Below are positions 51,964 to 61,421 of a stretch of 64,000 nt of DNA, piece after piece (the stretch's first letter is position 1; each line of letters opens with the position of its first letter). Under the pieces are notes generated by a model that did no database searches, had not been told where the DNA came from, and worked only from the letters and a program-made list of their open reading frames with translations. The stretch is from Sepiola atlantica. Its lineage: Eukaryota > Mollusca > Cephalopoda > Sepiida > Sepiolidae. Both the position numbers and the translations under genes were made by a program. The stretch spans positions 38,860,301 to 38,924,300 of the forward strand of contig OY744519.1 of NCBI GenBank assembly GCA_963556195.1, given 5' to 3'.

Positions 51964-52815
51964 TCACAAGTTGATCACATCAAGTCCTAGAAGCCATTCT
52001 TTTTGTTTACAAAGTAAGGGTTTTAATGCTTTAATATATATTGCTTCCAGGACTTTAAGGTGGAATTACGAATGTGATCTATTTATGGCAGAAAACATGT
52101 CACTAATGTAAACCGACGCACATTCGGCGCTATTTATAAGATAGTGACCCCGTAGTGTTGACTAAATTATTTTAATTATTCAGTCGGCCCTGGCGTATTG
52201 CAGAGGGATGTGTTGTTTTATTTTGGATTCAAAACGTTACACTGTACGCCCCACCTATACTGTATCGCGCCGATATTTAAATTGATAAATAATATTACTA
52301 ACATATTGGGGTGGGAGAACACTCTTGTGTACGGATTTTAAAAAAGGTTGAGCAGAAGAAAAAAAAATTTTAGTGTTCGAAGCCGGATAACAACGAGGTA
52401 CATCTACACAAATTTGGTTAGCAAATGTTATGCTAATATAACATAGCCAAGGTAATCTGAGGAAGGTCGGACATTTTTGAGGACCAAAAACTGTAGGCTT
52501 ATTAAAGTGGGTGATCTTGGTAACGATATTAGAATTAACAATATCGAATGGGGTAATCATTTTCGGTGAACACTTCTTTAATGAATTGAATCTCCGAATC
52601 TATCAGAGATTCAGAGAAAATATTTAAGATGCGATGAACCAGACATTTAAGTAGATGTATTGTTCTTTGTTTGGCACAAAAAGAGTCCTACTGACAATAT
52701 AAACTAGAAAATGTAGGTTTGCGGTAAACATATATAAGAAACAAGGAATCAGATTTATGTCTTAGTCCATTCAGGAAAAGAAGGGTGAAATTGTGTTCCC
52801 TCTCACAGGTGAACT
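51964..52815 (-). pseudogene. Decayed Penelope-like element pol (RT C-terminus, linker and GIY-YIG endonuclease)
   Basis: Reading down the minus strand across frames: an EHN-type and FLFLNGL block, VYRKPTFSSLYCQ*DSFC (PLE VYRKPTFTG.YT.WDSF), LVHRILNIFSES, EIQFIKEVFTENDYPI, a 101-codon open piece with KCPTFLRLPWLCYIS and SVLPPQYVSNIIYQF, then VGRT, IKQHIPLQYARAD, a cysteine-containing block, FHLKVLEAIYIKALKPLLC and a stop at 51964-51966. This is the order of RT thumb, linker and GIY-YIG domain in endonuclease-bearing PLEs. At least four stops and several frameshifts kill it. The N-terminal RT motifs are missing. It is a different subfamily from the array copies. Confidence 0.8.
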
Positions 52816-53140
52816 GTAAGGCGGGCTGTAATTGATTGAGTCATGATTCCCCGTTTAACGTGCATTAATTAAGAAAAATAATTACAAGTAACTTTGAAAT
52901 TAAGAGAATACTAATTTAATTTTCGCTTCATTGATAGTAATGCATATATATTTTCTTTAATAAATGACCAAAGTATTATTGGTAAATGTATTTATCGTAC
53001 ACGTATTCGCTACTCTTAATTGTATTGTTTCCAAAGTTTTTTGTGAATTTGATCTGTCATCACCGACCAGAGTTTGGTGGAGGCAGATTAAAAAAAAACT
53101 GATCGAGGATTGTCTGTTATAGTCGTGTAAGTGACACATA
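52816..53140. other. Gene-free stretch
   Basis: AT-rich sequence between the PLE relic and the 5S-like relic; nothing supported. Confidence 0.55.
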
Positions 53141-53216
53141 TACACGGCATAATGGTGATGCCACTCTGGTTGCCGTTAGATCACCAGAGTTAAGCTACGT
53201 GTAGCCTGGCCAGTAC
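53141..53216 (+). pseudogene. 5S rRNA-derived relic (5' two thirds)
   Basis: The stretch runs TACACGGCATAA, CCACTCTGGTTGCCGTTAG, then ATCACCAGAGTTAAGCTACG and GTAGCCTGGCCAGTAC. This follows metazoan 5S rRNA in order (ACGGCCATA, CACCGGTTCTCGTC, GATCACCGAAGTTAAGCAACG, GGGCCCGGTCAGTAC), including the box A core AGTTAAGC. The box C part (TTGGATGGGTGACCGCC) is missing, so it is not a functional 5S gene. It could be a lone pseudogene or the head of a 5S-derived (SINE3-type) retroposon. Confidence 0.65.
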
Positions 53217-53760
53217 AATGAAGCAACTAATTGAGTATACAGGCTGATGTATATGGGGACCACTCTGATTATACTGACATTGTTTGCAGTCATCGTCAAT
53301 TTCTATGTGTTGTGTACACAAGTAATGTCGGTAAGGAAAGTTGTGGTTGTTGAGGGTGTAAGCATAGCTTCACAATAGACTCCCGCTGACGTACTCTTAC
53401 AGGGAATATCTATTATTTATCGAGACTGAAAAGAGGCATAATATTAACATATATGTACCGGTCTTCAGCTTGCGAATCCTAGAGAACCGGCTGTTATAGA
53501 TTTTGATATGCACAAGTACAATTAAATAGAGCCGTTAAACATTTCCTTTGTTTTCAGCTGTTCGCCTTTTCGGGGTGTTTTCGTTGTTCTATAAACAGTT
53601 ATATTACTGTTTATTTTGCTTTAAAATATGTAAATGCACAAATAACATAATTACGCAACGTAAGGTATTATATATTTGCATGTTGTATTGATAGTGCACT
53701 AAGCAATTTCAAATCGTCGCTAAATACTGTCATTGTTAATCATAAACTATTAGTTTTACA
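53217..53760. other. Gene-free stretch
   Basis: If the 5S-like relic heads a SINE, its body would lie at the start of this interval; no tail repeat was recognised. Confidence 0.5.
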
Positions 53761-53886
53761 ACGTTATGTTGTGTGATTCAGAGTTATATCGATATGCCCA
53801 CCATTTCATTTCTTACGTAAAACCTATTACGTAAGAAATGAAATGGTGGCAATATCGATATAACTCTGAATCACACAACAAGACGT
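53761..53886. repeat. Near-perfect 126-base palindrome (60-base arms, 6-base spacer)
   Basis: Left arm 53761-53820 and right arm 53827-53886 are reverse complements with four mismatches by eye (two near the open end, two in the middle) around the spacer AACCTA. Arms contain GTGTGATTCAGAGTTATATC and CCACCATTTCATTTCTTACG. The RNA would form one long hairpin. Candidates are a foldback MITE, a hairpin small-RNA precursor, or an assembly/library foldback artefact. Confidence 0.93.
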
Positions 53887-55822
53887 AACATATTTATGTA
53901 TGATCATAATTCGTATAACTTCCACGTCTATTGAAGGACGAGTAGCAAATAGTGCTTTGGATTAGCGTCATATCATTACATATAAGTATTTAATCCACTT
54001 TAATTCGGAGTTACTCACAAGTATTCATTTGAGGAACTTAATGGTGGTCGAGGACTCTCTTCAATAATTTGTTATGGGTTGATTGGAAACAGATTGCTAA
54101 GTTGTGCTCGTCAGACATTTTAACAATCGCTCCTTACGATGTATCATATCTAATGAGGACACGTGCAGTAGGAATGTGATTTCCGAAAACCGCATTAATT
54201 GATGTTAAACCAATGCTATAATACCGAATTATGTATCAGTGTATTTCAATGAATACGGGGATTCTTCCGAAAAAGCTGACAAATGTTCACTATTTCTACC
54301 CTATAACATATGCATAATTGTTAAGAGATTTAAAATCACCATTATTTAAATGTACCTATAATATTTCTGTTGTGTGTGTGTGTTTTTTTGAATAGCGGCA
54401 AATCAAACCAAGCTATATATGCTAAACATATGCCAGTGATGAAATTATTATTATCTTAGTATTGCAAATTAAATGAAATTTACAGTTGAATGTGCAATAT
54501 TAGATAAATTAGTAAAATTGTGTCAAGAAAGTTGAAAGTGTTTTAAAAAGGTGAACCTATTTCAAATGGTGGAGTCAGGTTCCACTCTTATCTTTCTGAC
54601 ATCAAAGGCATTTATAAAAGAAAACTCTGACATGCGTGTATGTGTGCAGCAAACAACAAATATGGCTATGTTGAAGGAAAACAAACTTTTGCTTTTGTAT
54701 TGAAATAACTGCTGGAAAGAATGTTTTTGAGAATAGAGGTTGCTGTTCGTTATATTTTAGAATATACTCGGCTAAATTATCTGTTGTAATGTAATTTTAT
54801 GTACACGGTTAAGTCCGATCAGATCAAAAATATTTACACACGAAAAGGCATGAAGTAACAATGTTTTCTCAGTTCTAGCTATAATAGTATACATATAATT
54901 GTTTTAAATATATTTTCATTTGCATTCAATACACCTTTAAAGGCTTAATAGGGCGTGCATGCAAAACTTAACTGCTCTTACTCTATAATCAATACAAAAT
55001 TGCTTATGTATTGTTTAATTTTCAAATGTAATTAATTAATTCTTTTCAGCGATAGACATTGCCAGTTCTGTATTATGAAAACATAATGTTATACGAAGCA
55101 TCATCATTATTTCGTAATACTTTTAAATGATTTTAAATGCATTAGTTTTAATTTAGTATACCTCACCGTTTGCTGTTATTCTGGATTGTGCTGTTTCATT
55201 ACGCGTCGTCACTTGGGTGTGGGGTGCGGCATCTGTTTCCCTGAAGAGAAAGAGCATATCGAATCGTCAAATTGTCTAGCTTGTTTGATTATTTTCTGAA
55301 CACTGTAAACATAAATAGCGTATAAAAAAGAGTTAAACCTAATAGGACCCGCATTGTCTACTAAGATTCAGCCCCTGTCTCATCGCCACAATATTGCCAC
55401 TCTGTGCTTGTTTTACAAGTACATCCACAAAATGTAATCCGATGAACTTACACCACTTGACCCCTAAACGTAAACGACAAATAGTGGCTACTTTATCACC
55501 TTGAAATAGTATATATTTTGGCGTATAATGTAATGCGGCTTCGTGCCTTGTGTAGAGCTATTACCATGAAATAAATATATCTATCAAATATACGGAGTTT
55601 CGCATTAGATTGTAATATTCAAACTCGAGCTGCCGATTACGATAGCTACACTAATAGATTGTGTATGTGCTGTACATATATCAATAGAGGGAACCTTACA
55701 TATTTCTATAACGTGTATGTAAGATGCTTAAATTTTAATAGAAATAGTTTTGGGTTAGTTAAAAGAACACAACAAGAAATGAAATGGATAGAAACACTAA
55801 CGTTTTAATGACTAGCAGAGCG
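53887..55822. other. Gene-free stretch
   Basis: AT-rich; 55370-55490 is the partner of the dispersed-repeat patch at 15780-15900. No gene supported. Confidence 0.55.
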
Positions 55823-55851
55823 CGCACACACCCACCCACACACCCACACAC

Positions 55852-55906
<55 letters not shown>

Positions 55907-55947
55907 TATATATATATATGTACATATACATATATATATATATGTAC
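55823..55947. repeat. (CA)n(TA)n compound microsatellite
   Basis: CACACCCA-type repeats followed by TA alternation with TATATGTACATA variants. Confidence 0.95.
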
Positions 55948-56197
55948 AATTATATGCTGACACTTTGTACACTTATTGTTGACACTTTACATATTTTCAT
56001 ATGTTTCCCTCCATTCAAACTTCACCACTATATACATTTCCCAATTATATGACCTTCCCGTCTTTAATCATTTTTAGCACACTTTTCATCCGCTCTTGAA
56101 AAAGCCCACATCGTATCGGGCGAAACGTTGAGCTCATGGGTCTTCCACTGTCTCATTTTTAATTTCATCCCGTCGGATTGTTTTATTCTTTTATCTA

Positions 56198-56198
<1 letters not shown>
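55948..56198 (+). repeat. PLE terminal fragment, second subfamily
   Basis: A non-coding block ending in a degraded hammerhead-like motif, then a C/T-rich tail with CATCCCGTCGGATTG, which parallels CATCACGTCGGATTACC in the tails at 34.68 and 58.35 kb. It ends in a long (TA)n field, the same configuration as the other PLE tails in this window. Confidence 0.55.
56092..56136 (+). ncRNA. Degraded hammerhead-like motif with intact stems I and II
   Basis: GCTC (56092-56095) pairs with GAGC (56130-56133) as stem I; GCCC and GGGC around ACATCGTATC form stem II; GAAACGTT is intact. The CUGANGA block has become TTGAAAA, so catalysis should be lost. Conserved stems around a decayed core argue that the pattern is not accidental. 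Confidence 0.5.
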
Positions 56199-56274
<76 letters not shown>

Positions 56275-56316
56275 GAATATATATGTATATCTATAAATAT
56301 ATATATGAATATATAT

Positions 56317-56347
<31 letters not shown>

Positions 56348-56561
56348 CATATATAAATATATAAATATATATATAGATATATATATATATATATAAATAT
56401 ATATAGATATATAGATATAAATATATATTTAGATATATATATATCAATATATATATATGTATATATATATATATAAATATATATAAATATATATATAAAT
56501 ATATATATATATTAATGTATATATATAAATATATATATGTATATATATATATATGTGAATG

Positions 56562-56615
<54 letters not shown>

Positions 56616-56642
56616 AATATACATATATACATAAATATATAT
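56199..56642. repeat. TATAAATA minisatellite-like field
   Basis: About 440 bases of TA alternation with periodic AAATA, GATA and GTATA steps; the Tyr-Ile open frames in it are artefacts. Confidence 0.95.
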
Positions 56643-56730
56643 AGTAGGATCAAATATAAACCAAAAGTAAAACTTTTAGTAGATGGAACTTATGTTGTAG
56701 AGGTTTAGCTCAATATACGAGATAGAGCAA

Positions 56731-57674
56731 TTATAGAGACAGAAGAAAAATAGAGTGATAAATATGCGACGATTGTCCAAATTTATTTCAAATTTCTATT
56801 GTTCAATGCAAGGTGTATTCAGTAATAAACTAGTGTTTATTATTCTTTCCTTAAGCCAAACTTTATACTTTCGAATTTACCCTGCCACTGCCTAAATCTA
56901 CTTTTATACGACTTTTCTATCTCATTCCTTCCCGCTTCAGATTAATACTACTCTTAATAACCTATCTCTTAACCTTGCCTATAACGCCCGCCCATACCCT
57001 CCATCCCCCTTTCACTTTAACCTCCCCCCCCCCATCCAACCTTTTTTCTTTTTTCTTTCTTTTTTCTTCCTTCCCAGCACCTACAGCGGCTATTTCAACC
57101 AATCCGAACATAACTACCCCCTCGCTCTTCAACGCCCCTCCCCTAACCCAAAAATGTAGATTTTTTGTTTCATTAGGATTTAGATTTTCTTTGGACTAGA
57201 TGTCATTTGCCTTTTTTATGGTCCACGAAGTTATCAATACTGACAAGCTTTTCTCTTTTCAATTCCTTTTAAATGCGTTTAGATTTACTTATATTTGAAC
57301 ACTTTCTCCCCACTGCTCCTACGCAAAAGTTTTTTTTTCGCTTTCTACAATTCATTGGACATCTTTTCAACGGAAATGTACCACCCGGACAAACCTCATA
57401 TCTTTTTTACGGAACTTTTCTTTCACCGAATTTTTTTAGTAATAGTTTTCATATATTTTTCAAACATTTGAACTTTGTTTTTTTCGAAAGCCAACTTATC
57501 TATCTGTATTTCTCCTCTGATGAAAAGATCTCGATATTTGAAAAGCCTTGGCTCAAGGAAAGAATAATAAACACTAGTTTATTACTGAATACACCTTGCA
57601 TTGAACAATTGAAATTTGAAATAAATTTGGACAATCGTCGCATATTTATCACTCTTTTTTCCTCTATTTCTATA
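56731..57674. repeat. Inverted pair of ~128-base PLE terminal sequences
   Basis: 56731-56858 is the reverse complement of 57549-57674 at well over nine bases in ten, with landmarks GATAAATATGCGACGATTGT, CAATGCAAGGTGTATTCAG and TAATAAACTAGTGTTTATTA. The 690 bases between are C/T-rich and non-coding. A hammerhead-like motif sits at the inner edge of the right copy. The pair looks like two oppositely oriented terminal repeats of one PLE family. Confidence 0.75.
57508..57562 (+). ncRNA. Hammerhead-like motif with intact CUGAUGA and a closed stem III
   Basis: CTGATGA at 57517-57523; stem II AAAGAT/ATATTT (one mismatch) closed by CTCG (57524-57539); GAAA at 57540-57543; stem III AGCC/GGCT with a TT loop (57544-57553); then C57554 at the cleavage position. 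One extra A lies between GAA and stem III relative to the consensus, and stem I (CTCCT with AAGGA) is imperfect. Together this is a plausible but slightly off-consensus type I hammerhead. Confidence 0.5.
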
Positions 57675-57675
57675 A

Positions 57676-57730
57676 ATATACATAAATATATATATATGTA
57701 TATATTAAAATATGTATCTATATATAAATA

Positions 57731-57772
<42 letters not shown>

Positions 57773-57818
57773 AATATGTATATATATAAATATATATATA
57801 TAAACATATATTTAAATT
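57676..57818. repeat. TATA-rich minisatellite-like tract
   Basis: TA alternation with TAAATA and TATGTA steps between two PLE terminal fragments. Confidence 0.95.
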
Positions 57819-58376
57819 CCCTCATTTTCTCAAAACGCTCTCTAAGACCATAACTTTCGCCCATCCACCAAAATCTCAGCCCCCCTCCCTCTCTACCCAT
57901 CCTTTTTTCCCTGCATACACCCCCCATACACAAACATTCGAACTTACTTTTCCCCTTCAATCTTGACCGCAGCCATCTGGTCAAACACCTCCCTCCCCCC
58001 TCTTCCTTCACTCCCTCTCTGCCATCCACTTTACCCCTGCTCATCCCCCACCTCTTTCTCTTACCACCAGCTACAGTAGTCCTTGCTCACCCCATCCTTC
58101 CATTTTTCCCCACTCATTTTCTTCAACATTCATTTTTATTCTCCAACAAGTACGGACGTCCACCCAGTAGTGGCCATTATTTCATTTTATTTTTCCTTCC
58201 AATATGTCTACCCTACATGTATTTGTACTTGCATGACATTTTTTCTCTATATTATCATCCTGATGAAGTCTTATAAATAAAGACGAAACGTTGATGTACA
58301 CATAAAAACATCCATTTTTTGTTTTTCCTTTTTCATTTTCCCATCACGTCGGATTACCTTCATCCTTCTCTTCCCA
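57819..58376 (+). repeat. PLE terminal fragment with well-preserved hammerhead-like motif
   Basis: C/T-rich block; from 58034 it is homologous to 34363-34711 (shared TACGGACGTCCACCCAGTAG, hammerhead-like motif, CATCACGTCGGATTACCTTC). It ends exactly where a (TA)n tract starts. The 57.8-58.03 kb part is C-rich, with no coding sense on either strand. Confidence 0.65.
58252..58298 (+). ncRNA. Hammerhead ribozyme-like motif, best-preserved core in the window
   Basis: CTGATGA (58260-58266), one extra A, stem II GTCTT/AAGAC (58268-58272 with 58280-58284) and GAAAC (58285-58289) are all intact. The palindrome ACGT (58288-58291) is followed by T and then GATG (58293-58296), which pairs with CATC (58256-58259) as stem I. 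An ACGT palindrome in place of a closed stem III fits the minimal hammerheads of PLEs, which are thought to act as dimers. Its role would be processing of PLE RNA. Prediction only. Confidence 0.55.
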
Positions 58377-58397
58377 TAAACATATATATATAAATAA

Positions 58398-58440
<43 letters not shown>

Positions 58441-58526
58441 TATAAATATATATAGATATAAATATATATATATAACTATATATAGATATATATAATATAT
58501 ATATATAAATATATATATATAAATAT

Positions 58527-58567
<41 letters not shown>
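58377..58567. repeat. TATAAATA minisatellite-like tract
   Basis: TA alternation with AAATAAATA and GATATA steps, directly after the PLE tail. Confidence 0.95.
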
Positions 58568-58570
<3 letters not shown>

Positions 58571-59607
58571 TTGTAGAATATACAATATTTTCTAATTAAG
58601 AAAGCGACATTGCAATGTTTGAATAGCTTTTGATTTTTAAAAAAAATTGCAATATGCATAAAATGTTGAGTAGTTTAAGTTCTACAACCGGAAAATCTTA
58701 ATTGGAAATGTTCAACTCCCAAATGAAATAGAATGTAATAGTGCCCATTAAAAGGTCCAATTATTGTTTATATGGACCGAGCATTAATGTATTCTGCTAA
58801 TTCTTTGTCATTCGAAAACTATAGTGGCATTGTATTAACCATCGATACAACACAATAAAACAACTGAAAACAAAAATAGTAGTTTCAATTGTTAATATGT
58901 TGACATGTACTTTTCAAAAATGTAATTACAATCCATATCCATACAATGTGTTTCTGTGTCAAGCCAAATACATTAAATTAAAGCAAACGCTACACATTTA
59001 GCGTTGATATCTCTTTACTTTCTTTTCTAGTTCACTCATTGTCCTAATTTACACAAAATATTTAGCTGTATTTCATTTTTCATGAAATAATATTTTCCTT
59101 TTTAATAAAAACATTTTAATGAAAAAATATGTCATTTTTAAACAGAATCGGTGTGAAAATAAAATCGAACGGATATCTTTAGATCACATTAATACTTTCC
59201 AAGCAAACAGAATAACTAGTAAGAAAAAAAAAATAAATATATAAATATATTTTAAAATAAGTCAATGTTGGCTTATATTTGACATTCTTATTTTTGTCAA
59301 AATTTAAATTGCTTCATTTTTCTTCAGTTATTTTAGACGGTCGAACTATTTAGATGTATGATGATAGGCAGAACATATATTTTACTGTTGTACCTCTACG
59401 CCGGACTGATAAAAAACATTTCAAATAGTTTAAAAGAAAGACTATTTTCATCGTCTTCGTTAGGTATTTGTGAAGAGAAAGCGTTCCCCTTAAATATATA
59501 CTTCACCGAACCCTGGTATTATTATACTGGACGCGTGTTCACGTACAAATACTAGACGTAAAACATACAAGCCTAGAAGTTATGTTGGTCCTCCGTTACT
59601 ACAACAA
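58568..59607. other. Gene-free stretch
   Basis: AT-rich sequence without supported features; the open frame 59358-59555 has no family motif. Confidence 0.55.
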
Positions 59608-59726
59608 GTCGGTGCTTGTATAATAAAAAGCATAAAAAAATGTGTTTTGTCTTTTAGTGTTGGAGAGGTAAATAAGGGGCAGGTAACTCTTCACAACATC
59701 TCTAGCTTTCGAACAATATTTTCTTG

Positions 59727-59762
<36 letters not shown>

Positions 59763-59989
59763 GCCCTAACCTTAACCCTAAGCCTAACCCTAACCCTAAC
59801 CCTATTATGTCTAATCGACGTTCTCCTTGCACAGTAGCCACATGTGCAACGCCAATTAAAGCCATCAGTTTTTATTACTAGAATATTTTGCTTTAAATTC
59901 GTGGTAAGAGTTACCTGCCCCTTATTTACCTCTCCAACACTAAAAGACAAAAAAAACTTTTTTCGGATTTTTATTATACAAGCACCAAC
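59608..59989. mobile_element. Foldback/MITE-like element carrying a telomere-like core
   Basis: Left arm 59608-59692 and right arm 59907-59989 are inverted repeats. The innermost ~45 bases (TGTCTTTTAGTGTTGGAGAG, GTAAATAAGGGGCAGGTAAC, TCTT) are mirrored without a mismatch I can see. The outer part (GGTGCTTGTATAATAAAAA) is mirrored with a few indels. The ~215-base centre contains 13 tandem CCCTAA-type hexamers. No coding capacity. The outer boundary and target duplication are unclear. Confidence 0.75.
59727..59804. repeat. Interstitial telomere-like (CCCTAA)n array
   Basis: About 13 units of CCCTAA with variants CCCTAAA, CCCTAG, CCTTAA and CCTAAG. CCCTAA/TTAGGG is the common metazoan telomere repeat. 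It is flanked on both sides by the arms of an inverted-repeat element, not by subtelomeric sequence. Confidence 0.97.
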
Positions 59990-61259
59990 AATTATTGATT
60001 CTGCGTGAGCAGATTTTCAAAACTTCGATGCCGTCTTTTTCGAGCATGTCTCTAATTGAAGATGGGTGATGTTCTCTCGCAGCTTGATAATGCAAAGGCT
60101 CTAAGCAGTTTTAAGACTACGGATCATCACAGAATGAGGTTAGATTACAAGGTATAGTTCTACTCTACGATCTTGACCTGACACCATTTATGTTTTATCT
60201 GTTTGAGTCTAAAAGACAACGTCTAATTATGTACAATGTTAAAATATACCACATTTGTGTAAGATTTGAAACTAAGACTATTATAAGGTTAATATCAGGG
60301 AAACCGCAACACTCTCTATAGTTATAATTAGCGCAGCGGGATTAACTCTATATCTCTTCTGCCCTATTTCTCAGTTTATCAACCCATCTGTCTCTGAATG
60401 TATATTTCACTCTCTTGATGTATGTATAATTATCTATCCGATAAATGTATGCCATCTCTATGAACGTTTTATTATTAAGATTATTCCAACTACTATTCTC
60501 GTTTTACTTGTTTTCTTCATAACATTTCAGCCGATATGCCAGCCCACATTTTAAGGTGCATTTTTCATGTATGTATTACACTTTCTGTCAAATTTCCGAA
60601 CTCAGTGGGAACCTTGAACTGAACCCGTTAGTAAGTCGAAATAATTCGTTTATCTTTAATTATTATTAACTATTGTTCTAACGGATATTTCAAGAATTAT
60701 TTTACTTCTTTGTTTCTAAAACAAAAAGTAAATTCTACTTAATAATGTCAACGAGTATTTCTAATATTTTTCAATTTGACTTCAGTAATGAAATGTTAAA
60801 TATCCAAGTATTTACATGTGTATTCTATAAGCGTTACCAGTTTTACCTGGCTACGTTTCAAAGATAGAACCACTTCTAAAACTATGCGAATTCCAAGGAA
60901 ATTACAGTTTTACTTTCTTCATCGCTCTTTATATCTCTATTGTGCAAATATTGTTAATGGTTGTGGACTGCCATACCTTACGTGTAAACAGGTATTAGTC
61001 TTTTATTATACATTGTATCTTTCTTGATTTAGGGTATACTCTTTTTAAGATCAGCGCGTTTAAAATACAGATCTCCTTTTCAATCCGTAAAAATTAAGGA
61101 GGTAAAGTGTATGACTTTTAAAATGGCATAGACTTTTCAAAATCTCAATAATATATAATTTCGTCTATCATGTCTGGCGAAATTGGACAATTCTCACGTC
61201 ATATGTCACACCCTTATTAGCTATTAGTCCTATGCGTGACCTTTTTCTTTCTTAGCTTT
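59990..61259. other. Gene-free stretch
   Basis: No supported coding region; a 69-codon frame at 60818-61027 lacks recognisable features. Confidence 0.55.
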
Positions 61260-61421
61260 TCATGAATAACTGTATTCTTGAGAAAATATCGACTCCTGAA
61301 CCTCGTGGTCTTTCTTATCATCCAATCTTTCTTGGAGTTCATACATTAGATCCATTGCTCTTTCTACTTCTCTTAAATCGGTTTTCTCTATCGCTATAAA
61401 CACTTTCGCACACGTGAACAT
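61260..61421 (-). CDS. Short ATG-initiated charged ORF (53 residues), possible exon or small protein
   Basis: Minus-strand frame from ATG (61421-61419) to TGA (61262-61260). Begins MFTCAKVFIAIEKTDLREVE and continues with an amphipathic, highly charged part (ERAMDLMYELQERLDDKKDH) that would be helical or coiled-coil, ending in SQEYSYS. ATTAG immediately precedes the ATG and could be a splice acceptor. The composition is unlike random AT-rich sequence and unlike the Tyr-Ile artefacts. No family recognised, and no partner exon found. Confidence 0.3.
   Translation of the reverse strand: MFTCAKVFIAIEKTDLREVERAMDLMYELQERLDDKKDHEVQESIFSQEYSYS

Noticed and set aside
53141..53216. Functional 5S rRNA gene
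   Set aside because: The 3' third with box C is missing and many paired positions are changed.
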